Positions 31,220 to 39,621 of a DNA stretch of 64,000 nucleotides are shown here, in pieces. The position numbers were made by a program, and so were the translations under genes. The stretch is taken from assembly GCA_964423615.1 (NCBI GenBank), contig CAYRFQ010000034.1, forward strand, positions 1-64,000, written 5' to 3'. This DNA is from CAYRFQ01 sp964423615. GTDB taxonomy: Bacteria > Planctomycetota > Planctomycetia > Gemmatales > Gemmataceae. Numbering within the stretch: the first letter of the stretch is position 1; every line of letters begins with the position of its first letter. Below the pieces are notes generated by a model. The model did no database searches, was not told the origin of the DNA, and worked only from the letters and a program-made list of their open reading frames with translations.

Positions 31220-33439
31220 ATGGCGTTCTCCAACCTCTCCCTCTACCCGCCAGAATCTTCATCTGACGCTCCAAGTTCCCTGGATGTCCTGTTCGCCCCA
31301 AAGACCGTTGCCGTTTTTGTAGACTCCGATCAGCCCGGTTCTCCGAGCCGAGCGCTGATGTACAACCTTCTCCATCATCCGTTCGGAGGTGAGATATTTC
31401 CCATTCATCCCGAATGCCACAGTATTCACGGCATTTTGACATATCCGAGCCTGGCGGATGTTCCCGAAACTGCGGAGATGGCCATCGTCGCGATGGAGAG
31501 AAGGCCACTTCCTGAAATTCTGGCAGAGTGCCACGAACAGGGAGTCAAGGTCGTTGTGGTCCTTGCCCACCAGTGTGATGAGACAGAATTGGCCAGCGGT
31601 AAGTACGGTTCGATGCGAGTCTTGGGTCCCAATTCTTGTGGAGTTGCCAGTCCACAAACGGGGATGAACGCCACGTTCGCCAAGGACATGATTCCCGGGG
31701 GAAAAGTCGGATTTTTGGGACAGGGGCGAGAACTGTTAACGGCCCTGGTCAGTTCGGAACATTCCGATGTGGTTGGATGCAGCAAATTTCTTTCTGTGGG
31801 TTCTTTGATGGACATCGGTTGGGAAGATTGTCTGCGATATTTGGCCGATGATCCGGAAACCGAGTGCATCGGCATTTACATGGAGCATTTGGGAGACCCA
31901 CGGGCGTTCTTTTTGACGATGCGGGAAGTTGCGGCTCGGAAGCCCGTCGTACTGTTGAAAGGGAATACGAGTCTGAGAGGTCAATCCCTTCGGGAAGAGG
32001 TTTTTGAAGAGGCGTGTCGGTGTTGCGGAGTGCTGCGAGTTCATCGGCTGAACGATTTGTTCCGAATGACATCGATCCTCATGTCCCAACCGGCTACTCA
32101 AGGGAACCGTCTGGCGATTGTGACCAACGATCGTGGTCCAGCCCTTCTTGCCGCCAATGCGTTGACGGCTGCGAGAGGTCGGTTGGCCGACTGGTCTCCC
32201 GAGGTGGCAACGGCCATTAGTCAGGCTTTGGGTCGGGCCTGGGATCAGTCGAATCCCATAGATCTTGGGGACTACATCAAGCCAGAACGTCTGGGCCGGG
32301 TGGCCTCTTTGGCGTTGAGCAATCCGGGTACGGATGCTTTACTCATTGTGGTGAGCCGAGAGGAAGCGGCCGACCCGGTTTTGTTGGCCGAGAGCGTGCG
32401 AGATGTGGTTGCCGAGAACGAGAAACCAGTGTTGGCCAGTTGGATGTGGGGTGCTGCGAATCCGGAAAGTTTGACAGTCCTTCGTGAAGCTGGGATTCCC
32501 ATTTGCTATTCGCCAGAGGCGGCTATTCGAATCTTTGGTTACCTTTGGCAACATTCGGAAAACTTGCGTTGCCTGGAAGAGATTCGTTCGGTCCTGGCCG
32601 AGGCGAAGGCGGAAAGTGTGAATCGAGAGAAGGTAGCTGATGTCGTCAGTGATGCTCGAGGTTCCGGGCAATTGCAGTTCACTGCAGATGACGCTCGGTC
32701 GTTGTTTATGGCCTACGGGCTTTCGGTCCAACAGACATGGCAAGGGACTGACGAGGAACTGGCTGTCCAAGCAGCCACGGAGGTTGGTTTTCCCGTCCTG
32801 ATGGAATTCGCAGCTGACTGGCAAATCCCCAAAATTGCGGGAGGGCATGTCGGATTTCGAGCGTCCAATGCCGAGGAAGTACGACGGACTTGGCGAACGC
32901 TTAACATGATTGCGCGTGAACAATTCCAAATCCAATCGGCTGCCCAAATATCGCTGACTCCAATCCATTCTGAAGCGCTGGAATTGGTCCTGACGAGCAA
33001 AGTTGAGGGGGACCTTGGGCCAGTCATTTGCCTGAGCAAACGTGGAACAGAGGAATCAACGCCGGAGTACGGCCGATCGGCCATTGCGCCTCTCACGTCA
33101 GCGACAGCGCGGCAATTGCTTGAGCACATTCCTTCCCTGGTCCACGCTGGCCATAATGGCTCTGGCAAACCCTATGACCTTGAGGCGTTGGAGAAGTTCC
33201 TCCTTGGCTTCAGTCAACTTGTCGTTGAGCAATCTGGCGTTCGTGAGATCAGCATCTCCTCCTTGCGAGTGTTGAAAAACGGAGTCGTGGCGTGTACACC
33301 TGAAGTCCTCCTACATTCCTCCGAACCGACCGATTCTCAGGTTCCCTTCCTTTTTTGCCGACAGGAGAAAGGTGCAAAGGAGGGAGTGTTCTGGCCCAGA
33401 TCGCACATCGTGAACGAACACGTGAATGTTCATCAGTAA
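31220..33439 (+). CDS. Acyl-CoA synthetase (NDP-forming type), acetate-CoA ligase family
   Basis: A 739-residue protein with the domain order of NDP-forming acyl-CoA synthetases. There is a CoA-binding Rossmann domain (about 15-135; SLDVLFAPKTVAVFVDSDQP, PEILAECHEQGVKVVVVLAH, VLGPNSCGVASPQTGMNATF). Succinyl-CoA-synthetase-like flavodoxin domains follow (about 140-450; GKVGFLGQGRELLTALV, GIYMEHLGDPRAFFLTMREV, NRLAIVTNDRGPALLAANAL, WDQSNPIDLGDYIKPE). A C-terminal ATP-grasp domain ends it (about 475-720; AYGLSVQQTW, FPVLMEFAADWQIPKIAGGH). No GNAT acetyltransferase domain is fused. Because the phosphate-relay His cannot be assigned with confidence, activity is inferred from family. AAAGGA lies before ATG 31220. 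It makes or consumes acyl-CoA, so a link to the nearby PHA genes is possible but unproven. Confidence 0.8.
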   Translation: MAFSNLSLYPPESSSDAPSSLDVLFAPKTVAVFVDSDQPGSPSRALMYNLLHHPFGGEIFPIHPECHSIHGILTYPSLADVPETAEMAIVAMERRPLPEILAECHEQGVKVVVVLAHQCDETELASGKYGSMRVLGPNSCGVASPQTGMNATFAKDMIPGGKVGFLGQGRELLTALVSSEHSDVVGCSKFLSVGSLMDIGWEDCLRYLADDPETECIGIYMEHLGDPRAFFLTMREVAARKPVVLLKGNTSLRGQSLREEVFEEACRCCGVLRVHRLNDLFRMTSILMSQPATQGNRLAIVTNDRGPALLAANALTAARGRLADWSPEVATAISQALGRAWDQSNPIDLGDYIKPERLGRVASLALSNPGTDALLIVVSREEAADPVLLAESVRDVVAENEKPVLASWMWGAANPESLTVLREAGIPICYSPEAAIRIFGYLWQHSENLRCLEEIRSVLAEAKAESVNREKVADVVSDARGSGQLQFTADDARSLFMAYGLSVQQTWQGTDEELAVQAATEVGFPVLMEFAADWQIPKIAGGHVGFRASNAEEVRRTWRTLNMIAREQFQIQSAAQISLTPIHSEALELVLTSKVEGDLGPVICLSKRGTEESTPEYGRSAIAPLTSATARQLLEHIPSLVHAGHNGSGKPYDLEALEKFLLGFSQLVVEQSGVREISISSLRVLKNGVVACTPEVLLHSSEPTDSQVPFLFCRQEKGAKEGVFWPRSHIVNEHVNVHQ

Positions 33440-33491
33440 TCGAATAGCTGAACCCAGTTCCCAACGGAATTGTGAGTTTCTTTTAGTTCCT

Positions 33492-33522
33492 TGTCACTCT
33501 CCACTGTCCGGGGAGAGTGACA
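33492..33522. terminator. Strong hairpin after the acyl-CoA synthetase gene
   Basis: A perfect 11-bp stem TGTCACTCTCC/GGAGAGTGACA with a 9-nt loop, 53 bp after the stop. It has no T-run, so it may stabilise or end the transcript by another route. Confidence 0.5.
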
Positions 33523-33767
33523 GCTTGGACGCTGCAGTATGGACAGACCATGAGGGAAAAAAGTTAAGATGCCGCAAAGAATGTGGCTTTACTTTACTCG
33601 TCTGTAACGGAGGTATTCCCGACACCAATCAGGGACAGAGCACGATAGAGAGGTGAGTCGGTTCTTGACTGTGAGAGAGGTGTTATTCCAAACAAAGAAG
33701 TCGTTGTGAGTGTCTATGGCTTTTGGGGTTTAACATTCACTTGACGTGGCGGAATGAACCAAAGCCA

Positions 33768-33830
33768 TCAACAAGAAGTGCCAGCGTGGATTCTTTCGAG
33801 AAGAGGATCCTCGCTGGCACTTCTTGTTGA
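33768..33830. repeat. Perfect 19-bp inverted repeat (63-bp hairpin)
   Basis: TCAACAAGAAGTGCCAGCG is followed 25 bp later by its exact reverse complement. The inner 25 bp can pair further around TTCGA (GGATTCTTTC against GAAGAGGATCC). It lies 90 bp from the stop of the DUF1559 gene and 330 bp from the stop of the convergent synthetase gene. The remaining intergenic sequence (33440-33920) holds no gene. Confidence 0.7.
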
Positions 33831-33920
33831 TAAGGAAGTCACTCAAGTCTTGATGCTACAAAAACAAAACCAGGCATCATCGAGCACAGATGTGATGACT
33901 TCCAATTCTTGAGCGACTCG

Positions 33921-34874
33921 TTACGGAAGAGAAACGATCTCGCCATTGAAAATGGTCGACAAACCATGATAGGTAGGCTCGTCGATGGTCTCGCTAACAA
34001 ACCTTACCGCTCCGTCGGCCAAGCAGAAGTTGGCTCCGCCAGTGTGATAACTGTGGAAGGTGTAATTGCGTTTCCAGTCAGTGACGTCCCAAGGTTGTCC
34101 CGCATTGAAGAAGTTCATGGGGTGAGCACATGTACTGGTTGTATGATTAAAGTGACCCCAGAAGCCACAATGGTTCGAAAGTTTGTTGCTCGATTCACCA
34201 ATCAGGAGTGTGGTGCTCGTACCGTCTCCGTCGACAATGTCCTGGAGTCGGACTTCATTGGTATATATATTTCGGGAACCATCCAATTCCCGCATTTGAC
34301 GATCGAACGCGCCGCTGCCGCGTCTCAAACCGTCATTGCTCCCACCGATAGAAATGTTTAGACCGCCCCAAGCCCAGTTTGCGCCACTGACGCCTTTGTA
34401 ACTTGTGACAGCAGAACCGCCGCCATCGTCAAAGCCGTTGGCAACATTGGTAGAGATCGGCGGAGCAATATCGGAGGGGCAGCGGAACGAGGTGATGACG
34501 ATCTGGCGAACGAGTCGTCCGCCGACCGTGGAATTCATCGTAAGAGCGGCATTTCCTTTGCCGATCTGTGCCTGTTCGTAGAGGTTTTTCTGCTCGACGT
34601 AAGGCAGGATGTGGGCGAGCCAACTCCAGCCCCGACTGTTGACGTCGTACTGCCCATCGTGGGTTGTAGACGGCAAAGTTCCATGGGCGTCCTGGTATGT
34701 GTGGCAAGCCAAACCAAGTTGTTTGAGATTGTTGCTACAGGACATTCGAGCTGCTGCTGCACGTACTTTTTGGACAGCAGGTAGCAAGAGGCCAATCAAG
34801 ATGGCAATAATGGCAATCACCACAAGCAACTCAATGAGGGTGAATGCTGAACGGCGGACGGTTGGTTGAGACAT
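33921..34874 (-). CDS. DUF1559 prepilin-like protein
   Basis: A 317-residue type IV pilin/pseudopilin-like protein, a family hugely expanded in planctomycetes and of unclear role at the cell surface. It has the prepilin N-methylation site RSAFTLIELLVVIAIIAILI, cleaved before Phe with Glu at +5. The family block LLPAVQKVRAAAARMSCSNN, LKQLGLACHTYQDAHGTLP follows. The C-terminus has the H-x-GG-ANFCLADGAVRFV signature (SYHTGGANFCLADGAV). AGAGGA precedes the ATG. A small lipoprotein gene on the same strand starts upstream, 34 bp before it, a pairing common in this phylum. Confidence 0.95.
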   Translation of the reverse strand: MSQPTVRRSAFTLIELLVVIAIIAILIGLLLPAVQKVRAAAARMSCSNNLKQLGLACHTYQDAHGTLPSTTHDGQYDVNSRGWSWLAHILPYVEQKNLYEQAQIGKGNAALTMNSTVGGRLVRQIVITSFRCPSDIAPPISTNVANGFDDGGGSAVTSYKGVSGANWAWGGLNISIGGSNDGLRRGSGAFDRQMRELDGSRNIYTNEVRLQDIVDGDGTSTTLLIGESSNKLSNHCGFWGHFNHTTSTCAHPMNFFNAGQPWDVTDWKRNYTFHSYHTGGANFCLADGAVRFVSETIDEPTYHGLSTIFNGEIVSLP

Positions 34875-34908
34875 AGAGAATCCTCTCGATGATCGTTAAG
34901 AAAGAAAG

Positions 34909-35352
34909 TTACTTACGAGGAGTAAGCTTGAGGTCGTAAGACCCTTCAGGGGCTCCAGATTTGACTTCCATTAGGAGGCTAGTTGACCCGACATTGGTGT
35001 ATTGATCTGCAACGAGGTATTCCGGAAGGGCGTATGGGTCGGCACCCTTTTTCTTTGGCTTTTCGGCGACGACAGTCACCTTGTACCATCCAGGAGGAGC
35101 ACCGGAACCGCCTTTTGACGAAAGCGTGTACGTCCCATCCGCACCAATGCTGGCTTGTGGGTTGTATGCGGTTTCGTTGCCTTTGCTCTTTTCGGGATGG
35201 AACGTGACGGTTCCAGTCGTGAGTGGACTGTCTCCGTTCATTACCTTACCTTTTACTGGGATAAGAGTTTCCCCTCCACACGCGCTGCAACAGATCAGCA
35301 AAAGGGCTGGGAGGAATTGAAGCCCAACCTTTCGATAAGCATACGTAGTCAT
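34909..35352 (-). CDS. Small lipoprotein with carboxypeptidase-regulatory-like fold
   Basis: A 147-residue exported lipoprotein: leader MTTYAYRKVGLQFLPALLLI with lipobox-like CCSACGG, then IPVKGKVMNGDSPLTTGTVT, FHPEKSKGNETAYNPQASIG, DGTYTL, and PGWYKVTVVAE. This is the transthyretin/CarboxypepD_reg-like beta-sandwich found next to DUF1559 genes in planctomycetes. AGGGAATTC lies before ATG 35352, which favours this start over an in-frame extension to 35553 that has no leader. It is upstream of and probably co-transcribed with the DUF1559 gene; the two may form a surface complex. Confidence 0.82.
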   Translation of the reverse strand: MTTYAYRKVGLQFLPALLLICCSACGGETLIPVKGKVMNGDSPLTTGTVTFHPEKSKGNETAYNPQASIGADGTYTLSSKGGSGAPPGWYKVTVVAEKPKKKGADPYALPEYLVADQYTNVGSTSLLMEVKSGAPEGSYDLKLTPRK

Positions 35353-36774
35353 GAATTCCCTAAAATAACAAGATTGATGGAATTTTTTGGATTTTTTTCG
35401 ATTTGGTGAAAAATCTTCAATCCAAAACCTCTTACGCTTAGTGGGCAATAGTCGAGAATCAGAAGCTTGAGCTTTGGGGATGTTCCCGGTACTTCGAGGG
35501 TACTTCGAGAGCTGCTGATCGGACTGATCTGTAGATTGTATTAGCCCAACCAAAGGATCTCAATCGATATACCGGTGACTAAGTTGGAGAGTATCACATG
35601 ATTCCCGAGGCAGTTTCTCAACATCAGAAATTGTTCTGCGATTTTGGGATACAGACTGGCAATTCCCAACCAGGGAGTCCCAGTTTCTTTCATCGCAAGC
35701 TCATGGAGCTAGAAGTTGTTCAGCTAACGATGGAATTAGTTGGCATTCGCCAAACCCGCGTGTGTTTCAGCTCAGAACGTTTTTTAAGAGCTGTGTTGAA
35801 TCGTATCGCAGTTTACGGAGAGGGAAAAATTGTTTATGGCCGAAACTCTAGTACTGGATTATGGAGCGAATAGGTTAGATCCCGAGGACACTCTCTTGGG
35901 GATAGTGGAATTTGATAGACATCCAACGAACCCAGAACACCGACAAGTGGTAGAGAGGAACCTTGTGTAGATGTTTCGAGATTGTGTGGGAGACTGAATC
36001 CAACAAATCAAAGGGAATCAACTCCTGAGGTGTCTACTCGAATCCCAAATTTCTCCAGGACAAATCGTCGGTTGGACAATTGACGTAGAAACAATTGACG
36101 CGGGGACGTTCATCCACGAATTTGACTTTGTTCCGAAGTTCGACCACAAAGTCTGAATTGTAAATAAGTTAGCAACTCCTACAAGAGAATCCAGGGAAAA
36201 ATTAGGTTGTGGATGAAATATTTCTTTCAGAGGGCGCACCTTTGGTTCTGGTAATGATGTCGATCTTGGCCAGATTGATTTGTCACAGGCCAAAGCACAA
36301 GTTGTGAAATTCTGCTGGGCGAATGAATCATTGTTGTTTTTGGTCTTTGGCTTTGTTCAAGCAAGTACCTGGCCATTCTGACCAGGCTACGATGACCTTT
36401 GCCTTCGGCCAAAAGAAAAAAACGACTTGCATGGATTCGTCGTGCTGAGCGAACGGCGAATAGTCTCGTCTTACGACTGACTGGACAGAGGCTTCATTGA
36501 CAGCGATGGTCTCAATAGGTCACTTTGTAACTGGGAAACTATCAAAGCTCCAGAGATTCTAGCGACTTGCATAACTTATAAAATTGGCTAAGTTAGTATA
36601 ACTGGAATACCCAGCCACAATACGTTCCAGGATGTGAATTATTTTGCAAAGTGAGCAACCGGGACAGTGGAATCCCAACGGAGTTGTTCACGCGTTTTAC
36701 TACCAAACAGTAGTGGCTTTTCTCGGAGAGCACGAAGGCCCGCCAGGACGCCAGAAAAGCTGGGGAGAACCACG
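35353..36774. other. 1.4-kb gene-poor region
   Basis: No gene can be supported. A plus-strand frame at 35598-35873 (91 codons, MIPEAVSQHQKLFCDF...) is a weak candidate. The minus strand at 35900-36160 reads as patchy protein-like sequence (VELRNKVKFVDERPRVNCFY; stop; TPQELIPFDLLDSVSHTISK) that may be a dead gene. A 31-bp dispersed repeat lies at 36365. The base mix is AT-richer than the genes around it. Confidence 0.45.
36365..36395 (+). repeat. 31-bp dispersed repeat, copy A
   Basis: GTACCTGGCCATTCTGACCA then GGCTACGATGA. It matches copy B at 39513-39543 with one mismatch (C/G at the centre). The core CCTGG...CCAGG can form a short hairpin. Both copies lie in non-coding DNA. Confidence 0.7.
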
Positions 36775-37260
36775 ATGAAGTTCTTAGCAATTGCAGTCGC
36801 TGTCGTCATGTCTTTCGGAAGCTTGGTCTGTGCCGATGAGTTGCCCAAAGAACCCAAATTTGGACGGCAACGCATCACCGAAATTCGACAACCGAAAGAC
36901 ACCAAAGCACCGAGCGTGAAGCAGGAAGGTAAACTCAAACCGGGTGAGGCCAAGGGAACGAAGTTGAAATCCAAGGACTGGGTTTGCGGTCGATGCTTCA
37001 CGGACGAAGAGGGTCGACGTTGGCGTCTCACTTCGGGCCTACCCCACAATGAGAAACCGGCAGACCTTCCCGGGTGGTTGATCCGAGATAAAAACGGACG
37101 CCTTTCTTTCATGACGAACAAAGGGTCGTTGTACCGCCCAGGGTCGGACATTGTTCCGCGGCAATCTCAATACGACCAATACCCACGGGTCAATGGTTTG
37201 CGTATTCCTCAGAATCCGTTCGCGCCGGGGACAGTCATCCGAGACCGGTTTGTTCCGTAA
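36775..37260 (+). CDS. Small secreted basic protein
   Basis: A 161-residue exported protein with signal peptide MKFLAIAVAVVMSFGSLVCA. The mature part is Lys/Pro-rich at first, then DWVCGRCFTDEEGRRWRLTS and GWLIRDKNGRLSFMTNKG, SLYRPGSD. The pattern W..D.nG...MT..GsLY resembles the core of the EKW module in the large surface proteins of this window, but one weak copy is not proof. A single CxxC could bind metal. GGGGAGAACCACG precedes the ATG. Function is unknown. Confidence 0.65.
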   Translation: MKFLAIAVAVVMSFGSLVCADELPKEPKFGRQRITEIRQPKDTKAPSVKQEGKLKPGEAKGTKLKSKDWVCGRCFTDEEGRRWRLTSGLPHNEKPADLPGWLIRDKNGRLSFMTNKGSLYRPGSDIVPRQSQYDQYPRVNGLRIPQNPFAPGTVIRDRFVP

Positions 37261-37993
37261 ACCTGTCTCGCCCGAAGCGTACTTTGTTCTTGTGCGGGTG
37301 TGTCCTCGCGGCGGAGAATCCGAAGCGAGGCACTGCTACCATTTTTGTGATGTGCTTTCTGGGTCTGGACCCACCCGACCACTTGCTCCGCTCCCTCAGG
37401 TTCCGGCCCCGGGAGCATCTCAGGCGGCCGTTCGGCACGTCGACCGGGTGCATCACTTGCCCCGAAGTCTAAAGACCAAATTACGGGCTTGTCTGCACTG
37501 ACAGGCCTGCGAATCTCGGCTCACTGTCGCATTCTCCCGAGACGTCTCCCGAGAAAAAGTGCTTCCACTTCCGCGGGTCTCGCGTTATACAATAGGAAGT
37601 TGCTTAGACGGAAGGAATCCGGATGATTCTCTGCTCAAAATCCGTTTTTCTACTTTTCCGGGTTGCCAAATCAGGCCAATCCTCGGGTTCCCATCCGAGA
37701 ACGACCCGCGTGTTTGTCCTATGCTTATCGAAAGAGTAAGCCTGGAAAGCGAAACGCCTCAGAATTTTGCAAAGGGAATGCGATCGAAATCGATTTCCTG
37801 TGAGTCCGTTTGGCGGATGTGTCTTTTTCGAAAAGACCTTGGCGGCGTTTCCAGGGCATTCGAGAGTGGGCGAGGAGAAAGTGTCGGTCGATGGGCCGTT
37901 GGGGTTTTTCGAAGTTTCGCTGTTGGTGGGATTTCGAGATGGCTGGCTCTCCGCCGACTTCCTTCGTCTCGTGGTGCTAAAGAGGCGTTTCCG
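37261..37993. other. 730-bp intergenic region
   Basis: Long open frames cross this region in both directions but lack ribosome sites, and their translations look like random high-Arg/Ser sequence. I see no gene or clear repeat; it probably carries the promoter of the next gene. Confidence 0.45.
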
Positions 37994-38500
37994 ATGAATC
38001 ACAAACAAATATCGTCGCTGTGTGTGCTTTTCGGGGTAGCTTTGTATCTGTTCTGGCACAGTTCGTCCACGGCAAAGGCCGAACCGTTGCCGAAAGAACT
38101 GCACCCGGCTGACAAGCTTATCCGGTCCAACGCCAAAATGATCGGTTTTTTCGCGCTGCCGACATATACCTATGTGGACATCGGGTATCATACGTGGCGG
38201 AAGATGGAGAAGGGCGGCTTCGAGCTTTCTTATACGCTCGAGTTCGAAGGTCCGGTGACGGTCAAGATGGCTTTTTACTTAGACTCAGACGGGAGCATGA
38301 AGTATTTGAAAGTGGTGCGTGAAAACGCCTACTGGAACCCTTTCACGGATGCCGTTGGGTCGTCGCAACTCAAAACACTTCGGAAAATCGTTCACACTCA
38401 TCCCGGCGTCAAGCAAGACGTGGATTTGATCAAGCAGGCCGATTCGGCGAACGCGCAGGACCTGTGTATTCTCTATTTGCAGCTCGAACAAAAAAAGTGA
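37994..38500 (+). CDS. Secreted protein, function unknown
   Basis: A 168-residue exported protein: leader KQISSLCVLFGVALYLFW with cleavage near AKAEPLP, then aromatic-rich beta structure (MIGFFALPTYTYVDIGYHTW; YTLEFEGPVTVKMAFYLDSD; MKYLKVVRENAYWNPFTDAV). No motif is recognised. The next gene overlaps the stop by a GTGA tetranucleotide, so it is likely translated together with the alpha/beta hydrolase. The start is chosen by the leader; the ribosome site is weak (AAGAGG about 9 bases away). Confidence 0.65.
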   Translation: MNHKQISSLCVLFGVALYLFWHSSSTAKAEPLPKELHPADKLIRSNAKMIGFFALPTYTYVDIGYHTWRKMEKGGFELSYTLEFEGPVTVKMAFYLDSDGSMKYLKVVRENAYWNPFTDAVGSSQLKTLRKIVHTHPGVKQDVDLIKQADSANAQDLCILYLQLEQKK

Positions 38501-39345
38501 TTTCCCCCGTCGCATCCACACTCATCCCGAAATCGGGATGGGTGGGTGTCGGCGGGGGCCAACCACGAACCCAATTCGTTCAGGTCTCGGGGACAACAAC
38601 GCCGTCACGAATGTGGACACGCCGCAAAGGCCACACGCGAGCGGTCGTCCTCTTGCACGGCTTCCAGTTCACACGAGACAATCCGATCGTGTTGGTCCCG
38701 GGCCTGGTTAACTGGCAAACTCCCGGTTCGCTGCTGGTTAAGATGATGGAACACCATGCGGATGTCTATGCGTTCGCCTACAGCCAGGATGTTTCGCTAT
38801 CTCAGATTGCACGATGCAAGACGTTTGAAGAAGGAATCCGGAACTTACGAAAACTCGGGTATAAAGAGATCGTCCTGGTTGGCCACAGCGCGGGCGGCTT
38901 GTTGGCCCGTCAACTCGTCGAAGAGCACCCCAACCTTGGTGTCACCAAAGTCATTCAGGTGTGCAGTCCGAACGGTGGTTCGGTGTGGGCCAACATTCGT
39001 TCGTTAGCGGCTCCAAACTTGCAACAGTTCGCCGAAGGGATGACGCAAGGTAACAAACGAATTGACTCGATCATCCGCAACAAACACATCCCCAAATCAG
39101 TCGAGTTCGTCTGCGTTGTTGGTACAGGCGGATTTGGCGGCGACTTGGTCGTCTCTCACGAAGAACAGTGGAGTCGCGATCTCCAACAACAAAACATTCG
39201 AGCGGTGCGTGTTCCCGTGACCCACACCAATGCCATGACCAACTGGGACAGCATAGCCCCGATCGTCCGGTTGGTGGCCGAAAAGGTCCATCGGTTTTCT
39301 GCCGCGGAAGTGATTTTGATGCGGGCTGCGCTGGAGTTGGATTGA
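38497..39345 (+). CDS. Alpha/beta-hydrolase, lipase-like
   Basis: A 282-residue serine hydrolase with the elbow VGHSAGGLLARQLVEE (Ser about residue 144), the oxyanion segment AVVLLHGFQFTRDN near 54-67, and IPVTHTNAMTNWDSI-like sequence near the end that can supply the catalytic His. The pattern fits triacylglycerol lipase or PGAP1-like esterases. No signal peptide is seen, and the substrate is unknown. A GTG at 38497 overlapping the upstream stop by 4 bp is the most economical start; a GTG at 38464 and an ATG at 38611 are alternatives. Confidence 0.72.
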   Translation: MISPVASTLIPKSGWVGVGGGQPRTQFVQVSGTTTPSRMWTRRKGHTRAVVLLHGFQFTRDNPIVLVPGLVNWQTPGSLLVKMMEHHADVYAFAYSQDVSLSQIARCKTFEEGIRNLRKLGYKEIVLVGHSAGGLLARQLVEEHPNLGVTKVIQVCSPNGGSVWANIRSLAAPNLQQFAEGMTQGNKRIDSIIRNKHIPKSVEFVCVVGTGGFGGDLVVSHEEQWSRDLQQQNIRAVRVPVTHTNAMTNWDSIAPIVRLVAEKVHRFSAAEVILMRAALELD

Positions 39346-39512
39346 GTCGAAGCTATCTGCCGAAGAGTTTGATGAGTCGATTGTGCCGGGAAAACTGGGG
39401 TGTGGACCCACTCGAAAAACTCATTGAGAGAAGAGAAGACGGCACTTGGTATCGCCAACGGGTTGGCGGAAGATGATCGGCAGAGCCATAGATCTCGCCT
39501 GTGGTTCCAGGA

Positions 39513-39543
39513 GTACCTGGCCATTGTGACCAGGCTACGATGA
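39513..39543 (+). repeat. 31-bp dispersed repeat, copy B
   Basis: GTACCTGGCCATTGTGACCA then GGCTACGATGA, in the 276-bp gap between the hydrolase gene and the convergent methyltransferase gene. Same orientation as copy A at 36365, 3.1 kb away. Confidence 0.7.
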
Positions 39544-39621
39544 GGGGCCAATCGAAGTCATTACTGGTGGTGACAGCCGAGCCATTGTCAGGAACGGCTT
39601 GAAAGCGGTTCAGAACTGGTT

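Noticed and set aside
35900..36160. Protein-like minus-strand sequence in the 1.4-kb gap
   Set aside because: Suggestive stretches occur but stops interrupt them and no family could be named; mentioned in the intergenic entry only.
37559..37993. N-terminal extension of the secreted protein at 37994
   Set aside because: The extension lacks a ribosome site, has random Arg/Ser-rich sequence, and would bury the clear signal peptide in mid-protein.
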